Origin: an uncultured Muribaculaceae bacterium
Lineage (GTDB): Bacteria > Bacteroidota > Bacteroidia > Bacteroidales > Muribaculaceae
Assembly: GCA_910584665.1 (NCBI GenBank)
Contig: CAJUBL010000048.1
Location: 1 to 23,531, forward strand
Length of the DNA stretch: 23,531 bases
Direction of reading: 5' to 3'
The notes below the pieces were generated by a model that worked only from the letters and a program-made list of their open reading frames with translations, was not told the origin of the DNA and searched no databases. Shown here one piece after another: positions 8,141 to 15,577 of this stretch (position 1 is its first letter; every line of letters begins with the position of its first letter). The translations under genes were made by a program, and so were the position numbers.

Positions 8141-8983
8141 CTACAGGCATTGCGAACTTAGCCACTCTATTTCGGCTACCCATTGCGTCGGGTCCGGTGT
8201 TTCGAGTATTATCGGGATGTTATCCATCCGGGAGTCAGCCATAAGTCGGGAGAAGAATTCGGGTCCCATGACTCCTTTGCCTATCTGTTCGTGACGGTCT
8301 ACACGGCTTCCGAGCCCTTTTTTTGAGTCGTTAAGATGTATTCCGGACAGATATCCGAACCCTATCGTGCGGTCAAATTCAGCCCATGTCTTTTCATAGC
8401 CTTCAGGTGATATCATGTCATAACCGGCGGCATATGTATGGCATGTGTCAATACATACTCCTACACGAGACTTATCTTCTACGTGATCTATTATCGTAGC
8501 GAGCTGATCGAAACTATATCCTAAATTTGACCCTTGTCCGGCAGTGCTTTCTATGACAGCTTTCACTCCCGATGTAGCTTCGAGAGTAATGTTTATAGAA
8601 TCGGCTATCAGTTTCAGGCAATCCTCGACCGATATGGCATTGAGATGTGATCCGGGATGAAAATTCAACATGGTAAGTCCTAACTGACTGCAGCGGTTTA
8701 TCTCATCAAGAAATGCTTTGCGGGACATTTCAAGTTTGGCACTATCCGGAGCCCCGAGATTAATCAGGAAACTATCGTGCGGCAGAATGAGATCAGGTGT
8801 GTAGCCATATTTCACACAGTTGGATTTAAAACGCTCAGCTTCCTCTTCTCTGATGGGAGCTGATGTCCACCGTGAAGGATTACGGGTAAACAGCGCAAAC
8901 GATTTTGCTCCGATCTCATGAGCCCTGACGGGTGAATTGCCTACTCCCCCCTCGACCGATACATGTGCTCCTATATATTTCAT
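8141..8983 (-). CDS. nfo: Endonuclease IV (AP endonuclease)
   Basis: Cuts the DNA backbone 5' of abasic sites and removes blocked 3' ends in base excision repair. It has 280 aa, family-typical. All nine trinuclear-zinc ligands of the family can be placed at the numbering known for the E. coli enzyme: His69, His109, Glu145, Asp179, His182, His216, Asp229, His231 and Glu261. Signature stretches include ESTAGQGSNLG, VGVCIDTCHTYAAGYD and GIHLNDSKKGLGSRVDRHE. It is a single-gene unit ending at the shared terminator, divergent from aroE. A -7 box and an 18-bp palindrome upstream suggest that it is regulated. Confidence 0.97.
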   Translation of the reverse strand: MKYIGAHVSVEGGVGNSPVRAHEIGAKSFALFTRNPSRWTSAPIREEEAERFKSNCVKYGYTPDLILPHDSFLINLGAPDSAKLEMSRKAFLDEINRCSQLGLTMLNFHPGSHLNAISVEDCLKLIADSINITLEATSGVKAVIESTAGQGSNLGYSFDQLATIIDHVEDKSRVGVCIDTCHTYAAGYDMISPEGYEKTWAEFDRTIGFGYLSGIHLNDSKKGLGSRVDRHEQIGKGVMGPEFFSRLMADSRMDNIPIILETPDPTQWVAEIEWLSSQCL

Positions 8984-9014
8984 ATTATCTGTTTTCTATG
9001 TAAACTATCAATAA

Positions 9015-9022
9015 CAAAGTTA
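9015..9022 (-). promoter_or_regulatory. -7 promoter box of nfo
   Basis: Minus-strand TAACTTTG fits TAnnTTTG and lies 31 bases upstream of the nfo ATG. No good TTTG stands at the usual -33 distance; the 18-bp palindrome 9033-9050 occupies that region instead. Confidence 0.5.
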
Positions 9023-9032
9023 GTTATTTGCC

Positions 9033-9050
9033 GTGACAATATATTGTCAC
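9033..9050. promoter_or_regulatory. Perfect 18-bp palindrome, candidate operator
   Basis: GTGACAATATATTGTCAC equals its own reverse complement without mismatch. It is centred about 20-25 bases upstream of the nfo -7 box, over the -33 region, the classic place for a repressor or an overlapping activator. The GTGAC-N8-GTCAC arrangement resembles sites of dimeric helix-turn-helix regulators such as the Crp/Fnr type, but the spacing differs from the Crp consensus. It could also act on divergent aroE, whose -7 box is about 80 bases away. Confidence 0.5.
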
Positions 9051-9130
9051 CTATTTTATAAATATTGTTAAATGATGGTATATGATACTATAATTGTGGC
9101 TAAAAAGATGTAATTCGACCGATTAATAAT

Positions 9131-9138
9131 TAATTTTG
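9131..9138 (+). promoter_or_regulatory. -7 promoter box of aroE-comEC
   Basis: TAATTTTG matches TAnnTTTG and ends 21 bases before the aroE ATG at 9160. The -33 region is not a good match, so strength is uncertain. Confidence 0.45.
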
Positions 9139-9159
9139 TGTAAAATATCTGATGACATT

Positions 9160-9912
9160 ATGAGCCAGTTCAAATTATACGGATTAATCGGGTTTCCTTT
9201 GGGACACTCTTTTTCTCAGCAGTATTTCAATACAAAGTTCGAGTCAGAGAACATCAATGCCGAGTACCGTAACTTCGAGTTACCTGACATAGGTGATCTT
9301 ATGGAGCTTATCAGCGAATATCCGTTTCTTTCGGGTCTTAATGTTACTATACCCTATAAGGAGTCGGTCATTCCCTATATGGATGCCATGGACCCTGTAG
9401 CCAGGGAGGTGGGGGCTGTAAATGTCATAAAATTCTCCCGTAAGGGCAGTGATCTGCGTTTCACCGGTTATAATACTGACGTCATAGGCTTTACCGACTC
9501 GATCAGGCCGTTGCTCACACGTGATCACCTCCGTGCGCTCGTGCTTGGGTCGGGCGGAGCCTCGAAGGCCGTCGTCTATTCATTGTGGCAGCTCGGGATC
9601 GAGCCTGTGGTTGTCTCCCGTACGCCTCGAGACGGAGTGATAACCTATGGGGATCTTACTCCTGAAGTCATGGCTTCCCATACGGTTATTGTCAATACAA
9701 CCCCTCTGGGTATGTATCCCGAAATTGACCGTTGCCCTGATATTCCTTACGATCTGCTCACTACGGAACATCTCTGTTACGACCTGCTGTATAATCCCGA
9801 CGAGACTCTGTTTATGAGACGTGCCGCACGTTATGGCGCCAGGACCAAGAACGGTCTCGAAATGCTCATGTTGCAGGCTTTCGCGTCGTGGGATATCTGG
9901 AACGCCCGCTGA
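9160..9912 (+). CDS. aroE: Shikimate dehydrogenase
   Basis: Reduces 3-dehydroshikimate to shikimate with NADPH in aromatic amino acid synthesis, in the cytoplasm. 250 aa from the ATG at 9160; a TTG at 9136 in frame is rejected because it overlaps the promoter box. Substrate residues: Ser17 and Ser19 in GHSFS, Lys67 in NVTIPYKE, Asn88, and Asp107 in GYNTD, forming the expected Lys-Asp catalytic pair. A Rossmann loop LGSGGASKA follows near 129-137, then NTTPLGMYP and the C-terminal NGLEMLMLQA. It is slightly shorter than the usual 270-290 aa. Its last 25 bases overlap the start of comEC, which suggests translational coupling. Confidence 0.96.
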   Translation: MSQFKLYGLIGFPLGHSFSQQYFNTKFESENINAEYRNFELPDIGDLMELISEYPFLSGLNVTIPYKESVIPYMDAMDPVAREVGAVNVIKFSRKGSDLRFTGYNTDVIGFTDSIRPLLTRDHLRALVLGSGGASKAVVYSLWQLGIEPVVVSRTPRDGVITYGDLTPEVMASHTVIVNTTPLGMYPEIDRCPDIPYDLLTTEHLCYDLLYNPDETLFMRRAARYGARTKNGLEMLMLQAFASWDIWNAR

Positions 9913-11894
9913 GTTATGTTCCGTTGCTGCCGCTGCTGATGGCGCTTGTTGTCGGCATTGCGGTTTCCCGCTGGGCAGGCGGGGATGTATGGATATGGAT
10001 CGGCATCTCCCTGTTGCTGGCACTGGGCGTGTTGCAGATAAGGCACCGCTATCTCTCTGTCCTGTTTCTGGGCGTAGCCGTCGGTTCGCTTTGCGGTCTG
10101 GTCGATACATCTCTCAATGCCTCTGCAGCTCCGGTATCCGGTACTCACCATGCTCACGGAGTTGTCCGGAAAGTGACTCAGCGCGTTATGTCCGGTTTGC
10201 TGGTAGTTGATCTGCAGGGGAGTTATTCCGGTAATTGCTGTCTTGCGGTGTATGATGATTCCCCGGAAATCGGCATCGGTGACAGGATTGATTTTGTTGC
10301 TGAGTTCAGGCCGCTCTCCGTACCGCGTGATGTTGATGGCGACATCGATCTTTCACATTATTACTATCTTAACCATATCGGCTCGAGAGCCGTGGCTGTC
10401 CGGGATTCTATTATGGTGACCGGTACCGATGATAGCTTTTTTATGAGACTTCACCGGTATCGCGAGAGACTCGTTGATCATATTACATGTTCGGGACTGT
10501 CCGACGCTTCACAGTCTTTTCTCGCAGCTTTGATTCTTGGTGACGACTCGTTGCTTGATTCTGAGGTCAGGCCGCAGTTTGCCGCAACAGGCCTGGCTCA
10601 TGTACTTGCTCTCAGCGGCATGCATGTGGCTGTTATAGTAGCCATGCTGTCGGTTGTACTTTTTCCTTTGTCTTTCTTAGGATTGCGCCGTGTCCGCTGG
10701 ATCGCGGTTATTGTCCTGCTATGGATATATGCCATAGTCACAGGTCTCCCTCCAACGGTTCTCCGTGCTGTGATAATGTTTACAATGGTGTTGACAGCCA
10801 AATGTATATACCGATTCAATGTGTCGGCAAACGCGCTATGTTTCTCGGCTATAATAATTCTTGTGTTTATGCCGCGTCAGCTTTTCGCACCTGGATTCCA
10901 GCTTTCGTTCATGGCTGTGTTTGCAATGGCAGTCATTCCTGCAACGTTGCCTAAGATGGTGATTGATAGCCGTCTGCTACGATGGATTTACGATTATATT
11001 GTTTTTACGGTGTCGGCTTCGCTGGGTACGATGCTTCTGGCCGCATACTATTTCCATCAGGTACCTCTGGCATTCCTGTTCACCAATCTTCCGGTTTCCG
11101 TTCTGTTGCCGTTTATCCTGACAGGTGGTATCGTCATACTTTTGCTGTCGTTGTGTGGTTTGTCCTGGGGATTTTTTGACGGTATTGTTGACTTTATATG
11201 CCGTGTTGTTTTCGGATTTATCGACTGGGTTTCCGGTCTGCCGGGAGTCTCTGTAACAGATTTATGGCTGCCGGCCTGGAGTGTGTGGGCCGGATATGCC
11301 GCTATAGCTGTGCTGGTAGCGGCGTTATGTTATCGCCGTTATACTCTTGCTGTGTCGGGTGTGTCACTGGCTGTTATGACAGTCTCTCTGGTGTCGTTGT
11401 CTGTCGGTGTTGCCGATGATGATGTGCTCTTTGTGGGGCGTAACGGTGGTGCCACCAATATAATCTATACTCACGGATGCCGGGCTTATATGGTCACTTC
11501 CGCACCGGCAGTTTTCTGCCGTCGTGAGGCTGAGCGTTCCATGATACGTTACTCAGATTTCATGATGGAGCATGGTGTCGATTCAATTCATTCTCTTAAC
11601 GGTTCTTCTCCATGCATGAATACATTGGTCACGTTTGCCAGCAAACGTATCGCTATGATCAACAGTGATATCCTTCCTGCGAATACTGACAGTGTCGATT
11701 ATATGATAGTATGTCGGGGATTCCATGGAGATATCCTTGATCTTATAGATGTGATGGCTTGTGATACGGTTCTTCTCGGGACCGATCTCAACGGTATACG
11801 TCGACGTCGGTATCTTGAGGAACTGCATGATTATTCGATCCCATGCCGTTCATTGTCGGGTGATTACGGTCTCGTATTGCGTAACAGGCGGTAG
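9888..11894 (+). CDS. comEC: ComEC/Rec2-family DNA-uptake channel protein without a recognisable nuclease domain
   Basis: Polytopic inner-membrane protein of the family that carries single-stranded DNA into the cytoplasm. 668 aa from a GTG at 9888 inside the end of aroE; the next ATG (about 9937) would cut into the first membrane segment. Seen: two N-terminal membrane segments and a soluble stretch (DUF4131-like, about 25-190), then the competence core from about 211 (ALILGDD, FAATGLAHVLALSGMHVAVI) with many membrane segments to about 500. The C-terminal 160 residues are soluble but show no HxHxDH metallo-beta-lactamase motif, unlike full-length ComEC. The 3' end overlaps convergent folK by 31 bases. 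Channel identity is firm; whether the cell is competent cannot be told. Confidence 0.9.
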   Translation: MGYLERPLSYVPLLPLLMALVVGIAVSRWAGGDVWIWIGISLLLALGVLQIRHRYLSVLFLGVAVGSLCGLVDTSLNASAAPVSGTHHAHGVVRKVTQRVMSGLLVVDLQGSYSGNCCLAVYDDSPEIGIGDRIDFVAEFRPLSVPRDVDGDIDLSHYYYLNHIGSRAVAVRDSIMVTGTDDSFFMRLHRYRERLVDHITCSGLSDASQSFLAALILGDDSLLDSEVRPQFAATGLAHVLALSGMHVAVIVAMLSVVLFPLSFLGLRRVRWIAVIVLLWIYAIVTGLPPTVLRAVIMFTMVLTAKCIYRFNVSANALCFSAIIILVFMPRQLFAPGFQLSFMAVFAMAVIPATLPKMVIDSRLLRWIYDYIVFTVSASLGTMLLAAYYFHQVPLAFLFTNLPVSVLLPFILTGGIVILLLSLCGLSWGFFDGIVDFICRVVFGFIDWVSGLPGVSVTDLWLPAWSVWAGYAAIAVLVAALCYRRYTLAVSGVSLAVMTVSLVSLSVGVADDDVLFVGRNGGATNIIYTHGCRAYMVTSAPAVFCRREAERSMIRYSDFMMEHGVDSIHSLNGSSPCMNTLVTFASKRIAMINSDILPANTDSVDYMIVCRGFHGDILDLIDVMACDTVLLGTDLNGIRRRRYLEELHDYSIPCRSLSGDYGLVLRNRR

Positions 11895-12238
11895 CCGTGT
11901 GTGAAGTAAGGCCGCCGGTAGTCTCCTGGCTTTATGATATCGTTGTTGAATATCACTATGTCTATGTCCAGAGGTACCCGTCCGGCCGTTTTGTCGGCAG
12001 GTGTGCGGCCGGCATCTTTTTCGGCCTGTTTGAAATGGGCGAGCGTCTCCCCGTAGTCCATTACGGTTTCTATCACCGCCACTATGTTGAGGTAGGGACG
12101 CTCGTTGTCATTGTCGTCAGGATCCATGTAGGGTGGGGTGGACTCTATGACATTCACACATAGAGATTCAAGAACTTTCGGTAGAATATCCTCCTTGCCG
12201 TCTACATTACTGCCAATCGATATCACTCCGTAGTTCAT
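11864..12238 (-). CDS. folK: Compact 2-amino-4-hydroxy-6-hydroxymethyldihydropteridine pyrophosphokinase (HPPK)
   Basis: Transfers pyrophosphate from ATP to 6-hydroxymethyl-7,8-dihydropterin in folate synthesis. Recognised by the N-terminal SIGSN, the PYLN element, and GRVPLDIDIVIF, where Asp91 and Asp93 match the magnesium-binding aspartates, followed by a His at 114 (YFTHGYRLL). It has 124 aa, about 35 fewer than E. coli HPPK; the missing part is the C-terminal end after the active-site histidine. It is the last gene of the minus-strand operon, 2 bases after tex, and its 3' end overlaps comEC. It is either a compact active enzyme or a shortened one; the catalytic residues being kept favours the former. 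Confidence 0.85.
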   Translation of the reverse strand: MNYGVISIGSNVDGKEDILPKVLESLCVNVIESTPPYMDPDDNDNERPYLNIVAVIETVMDYGETLAHFKQAEKDAGRTPADKTAGRVPLDIDIVIFNNDIIKPGDYRRPYFTHGYRLLRNTRP

Positions 12239-12240
12239 GG

Positions 12241-14367
12241 TTATATTCCTTTCATCGACAGAGATATGCGGTTACGGTTGAGGTCTACGTCCATGACTTT
12301 TACCCTGACGTGCTGTCCCAGTCTGACTGCCTGTGACGGGTGGCTTATATAGCGGTCGCTGAGCATGGACAGGTGAACGAGGCCGCTATGGTGTATACCT
12401 AAGTCGACAAAGGCTCCGAATGCGGTTATGTTATTGACCACTCCCGGAAGAATCATACCTGCTTTCAGATCGCTTATGTCGCTGATAGTGTCGTCAAATT
12501 CTATTCCGCGAGCCTCTCCGCGCGGGTCACGTCCCGGCTTTGACAGTTCACCCATTATGTCGGTGAGGGTCGGTAGTCCGGTATTTTCGGTGACATAGCG
12601 CCTGAGATCGGTCTTTTCGCGAAGTTCGGGCGATTTTATAAGTTCGGCTACACTGCATCCCCTGTCTTTGGCCATGAGTTCAACTATATGATAGCTTTCC
12701 GGATGTACCGCGGTGTTGTCGAGCGGATTGTCCGACTCAGGCAGTCGCAGGAAGCCCGCGGCCAGTGTATATGCTTTCTTTCCTAATCGAGGTACATTCA
12801 TCAGGTCGGCACGCGATTTGAACGGACCGTTCGCACTTCTGTAGTCAACGATGGCTTCCGCCAGCTTAGGCCCTATTCCCGAGATATATGACAGCAGTTC
12901 GGCCGACGCTGTGTTCAGGTTGATGCCGACCGAGTTCACACAACTCTCGACGGTGTGGTCGAGCGATGCTTTAAGTGCTGACTGGTCGACATCATGCTGG
13001 TATTGTCCGACACCTATGGATTTCGGATCGATTTTAACCAGTTCGGCCATGGGGTCAATCAGTCGGCGTGCTATCGAGACCGCTCCGCGCACGGTGACAT
13101 CCTCATCGGGAAACTCGCGTCGCGCAGCCTCTGAAGCCGAGTAAACCGATGCCCCGGCTTCGTTCACGACATGTATGGCGGGAACTGTTTCTCCCCATCT
13201 TATTCCTTTGAAGAATCTTTCTGTCTCGCGTGATGCTGTACCGTTACCTATTGAGATAGCTTCTATCTTGTATCTGTCCACGAGTTGTTTCACAATGCGT
13301 GCGGCTCCGTCAGTATCGTTGCGTGGGGCCGTCGGATATATTACTGTGTGATGATTCAGATTTCCCTGGGCATCGAGGCATACTACTTTACAGCCTGTCC
13401 TGAAACCGGGGTCTATACCCATCACGCGTTTATGTCCCAGCGGAGCGGCCATCAGCAGTTGCCTGAGATTATCGCTGAAAATGTCGATAGCCTCTTTGTC
13501 GGCCCGCTCCTTGGCGTCGGATGCTCTTTCGTTTTCGATAGACGGCTTGAGCAGACGTTTGTAGCTGTCAATTATGGCATCGGCTACGATATCGGCGGCC
13601 TGAGGTTGTATTCTGTTGAGAAATATGCGGTTGAGTCTGTCTATGGCGCTGTCTCGGTCAACATCTATCGAGATGCGGAGCACTCCGTCTTCCTCAGCAC
13701 GTCTCATGGCGAGATAGCGGTGTGAAGGACAACGCCTCAGATCTCCCGAATAGCTGTGGTAGTCGCGATACTGAAGGTCGTCCTCTTTGCCTTTTATAAG
13801 AGTGGCGCTTATTGTTGCCGTGCGTTCGAAAAGATTACGCACCTGCCGCCGTGCCGCCTCGCTTTCGCTTACCCACTCGGCAATGATATCCCTGGCACCC
13901 TCAAGGGCCTGTGTGATATCGGTTACCTCTCCTTTGACAAACCGTCGGGCCGCTTCGGCCGGGGTGGTGTCAAGACCGCGGCCCATCAGTATTCTTGCCA
14001 GCGGCTCGAGGCCCCGTTCACGTGCTGTGGTGGCACGGGTGCGGCGTCTGGGTCTGTACGGAAGGTATATATCCTCGAGCTGTGACATTGTGGACGCTTC
14101 GTCTATACGGCGCCGCAGATCGTCGGTCATCCTGCCCGATTCCTCGATTGTTGTCACTATGGTTTCCTTACGCTTCTGCAGTTCTGTGAGCCGTATGTTC
14201 AGTTGCTGTATCTCAAAGAGCTGCATATCGTCGAGCGATCCGGTCGCTTCCTTGCGGTATCGGCTTATGAATGGGATTGTGGCTCCGTCGGACATCAGTT
14301 CGAGCGCAGTGGTCACTCCCCTTACGGGCAGTCCGGTCGTTGATGCTATTGTAGCGGCTATGTTCAT
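12241..14367 (-). CDS. tex: Tex-family S1 RNA-binding transcription accessory protein
   Basis: Cytoplasmic nucleic-acid-binding protein related to eukaryotic Spt6. 708 aa with the start at 14367, 5 bases after the upstream phosphoesterase stop; a longer reading (to 14505) would overlap that gene by more than 130 bases and is rejected. Domains in order: Tex N-terminal helical region (FISRYRKEATGSLDD near 33-47), YqgF/RNase H-like domain from about 313 (VMGIDPGFRTGCK, SIGNGTASRETE), helix-hairpin-helix from about 485 (ELLSYISGIGPKLAEAI), and an S1 domain from about 636 to the end (GVVNNITAFGAFVDLG, HLSMLSD). Full family length. Its precise role in Bacteroidota is not known to me. Confidence 0.95.
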   Translation of the reverse strand: MNIAATIASTTGLPVRGVTTALELMSDGATIPFISRYRKEATGSLDDMQLFEIQQLNIRLTELQKRKETIVTTIEESGRMTDDLRRRIDEASTMSQLEDIYLPYRPRRRTRATTARERGLEPLARILMGRGLDTTPAEAARRFVKGEVTDITQALEGARDIIAEWVSESEAARRQVRNLFERTATISATLIKGKEDDLQYRDYHSYSGDLRRCPSHRYLAMRRAEEDGVLRISIDVDRDSAIDRLNRIFLNRIQPQAADIVADAIIDSYKRLLKPSIENERASDAKERADKEAIDIFSDNLRQLLMAAPLGHKRVMGIDPGFRTGCKVVCLDAQGNLNHHTVIYPTAPRNDTDGAARIVKQLVDRYKIEAISIGNGTASRETERFFKGIRWGETVPAIHVVNEAGASVYSASEAARREFPDEDVTVRGAVSIARRLIDPMAELVKIDPKSIGVGQYQHDVDQSALKASLDHTVESCVNSVGINLNTASAELLSYISGIGPKLAEAIVDYRSANGPFKSRADLMNVPRLGKKAYTLAAGFLRLPESDNPLDNTAVHPESYHIVELMAKDRGCSVAELIKSPELREKTDLRRYVTENTGLPTLTDIMGELSKPGRDPRGEARGIEFDDTISDISDLKAGMILPGVVNNITAFGAFVDLGIHHSGLVHLSMLSDRYISHPSQAVRLGQHVRVKVMDVDLNRNRISLSMKGI

Positions 14368-14372
14368 GATTA

Positions 14373-15569
14373 TCAGTCGGCTGTCGGCTTTAATGTGATA
14401 AGTGTGATCTCGGGAGTGGCTCCAAGTCTCATGGGCATTCCTACTGTACCGGCGCCGCGGTTGACGTTGAGTGTATGTCCCAGAGTGTCGGTATACACTC
14501 CCCATGGGGTCTTGTAGCGTATAGATGACGGGGTAACCCCTGCTACCTGTATCTGCATGGCGTGAGTATGTCCCGAAAGGGTAAGGTCTATGTTAGTATC
14601 GCGGTTGTTTTCGATACTTTTAGTCCAGTGGGCCGGGTTGTGGGTGAGCAGTATCTTCGGCATGCTGTCGCCTGTGTCGGGGTAAGCTTTGGCAAGGTCT
14701 CCGTAGGTGGAGAATGGAGGCTCTCCGATGTTTTCTACTCCGATCAGGGCTATGCTGTCGTTGCCGCGCGTAAGGTATACGGTTTCGTTTAGCAGGAGCC
14801 TGTGGCCGGTGAGGCCGTATAGACGTCTGAGATTTCTGCGGTCGGCCATGTGATCCTTTTCGTCGGGCCATTTGCAATAGTCTCCGTAGTCGTGATTTCC
14901 CAGGATCGCATATACACCGTCACGTGCCCGCAGCCGACCGAAAGCTGATACCATCGGTTCGAACTCGTCTGAGCGGCGGTTGACGATATCGCCGGTGAAC
15001 ACAATGAGGTCCGGATCCAGCGTATTGATTCGGTCTGTGAGTCTTGACATAAATGTTGTGTCGGTGCCCCATGTACCGGTGTGCAGATCGCTTATCTGTA
15101 CGATCCTGTATCCGTCAAATGCCTGCGGCCATCTCTGGCTTATGACCTGAATGTCGGTGACGGCTATCCTGTTGCGGTTGATAAGAGCTCCCCACCACAT
15201 TACAAGAAATGTACCCAGAGCCAGTACCACCCCTGCTGCTGACAGCCATCCGGGGCGTTTCAGTCCTATTATCACCGGAATATGTGCTATCCAGTCGGTG
15301 ACGCAGAATACCAGTTTGGACAGCAACAGGGTAATGAAGATGAATATAAGCCACATGTCAGCTACCAGCACACTGTTCCCGCCGCTCTGGCGCGGAAGTG
15401 CTGTGGCGGTGATGAGTATGCCGTATCCTAAGACGGCAATCACGTCGTATATCTTGACCGTCAGATGATTATGCCATGGCAGACGTTTCCTTGCCACCCG
15501 GTGGATATAAAGGTCGATAAGGATACATAGCGCCAGACCGGTCAACGCTGCGATGATGTTGAATTTCAT
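14373..15569 (-). CDS. Membrane-anchored calcineurin-like metallophosphoesterase
   Basis: 398 aa with about four N-terminal membrane segments (near 4-22, 41-58, 67-92, 107-130) and then a calcineurin-type phosphoesterase domain. The five metal-binding blocks are complete: SDLHTG (Asp161, His163), FTGDIV (Asp194), LGNHD (Asn225, His226), LTHNP, and LSGHTHAMQ. The end NRGAGTVGMPMRLGATPEITLITL is typical of the YkuE/YaeI group. Related proteins act on phospholipid or lipid A intermediates (UDP-2,3-diacylglucosamine); an acyltransferase gene 8 bases upstream fits a lipid role, but the substrate is inference. It lies second in the minus-strand operon, directly before tex. Confidence 0.88.
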   Translation of the reverse strand: MKFNIIAALTGLALCILIDLYIHRVARKRLPWHNHLTVKIYDVIAVLGYGILITATALPRQSGGNSVLVADMWLIFIFITLLLSKLVFCVTDWIAHIPVIIGLKRPGWLSAAGVVLALGTFLVMWWGALINRNRIAVTDIQVISQRWPQAFDGYRIVQISDLHTGTWGTDTTFMSRLTDRINTLDPDLIVFTGDIVNRRSDEFEPMVSAFGRLRARDGVYAILGNHDYGDYCKWPDEKDHMADRRNLRRLYGLTGHRLLLNETVYLTRGNDSIALIGVENIGEPPFSTYGDLAKAYPDTGDSMPKILLTHNPAHWTKSIENNRDTNIDLTLSGHTHAMQIQVAGVTPSSIRYKTPWGVYTDTLGHTLNVNRGAGTVGMPMRLGATPEITLITLKPTAD

Positions 15570-15577
15570 GCCGCGGG

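Noticed and set aside
8062..8244. 60-codon open frame on the plus strand
   Set aside because: Runs through the bidirectional terminator and into nfo antisense; no signal or motif.
9122..9134. ATTAAT-A-ATTAAT inverted repeat before aroE
   Set aside because: Pure AT sequence of this length arises easily by chance and overlaps the -7 box; not called as an operator.
9580..10110. 176-codon open frame on the minus strand
   Set aside because: Antisense across the aroE/comEC junction, with no recognisable motifs; both plus-strand genes are well supported.
13787..14398. 203-codon open frame on the plus strand
   Set aside because: It is antisense to tex, has a low-complexity serine/arginine-rich translation, and tex has all domain motifs.
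14368..14505. N-terminal extension of tex
   Set aside because: Would overlap the end of the phosphoesterase gene by over 130 bases; the conserved Tex N-terminus begins at MNIAAT (14367).
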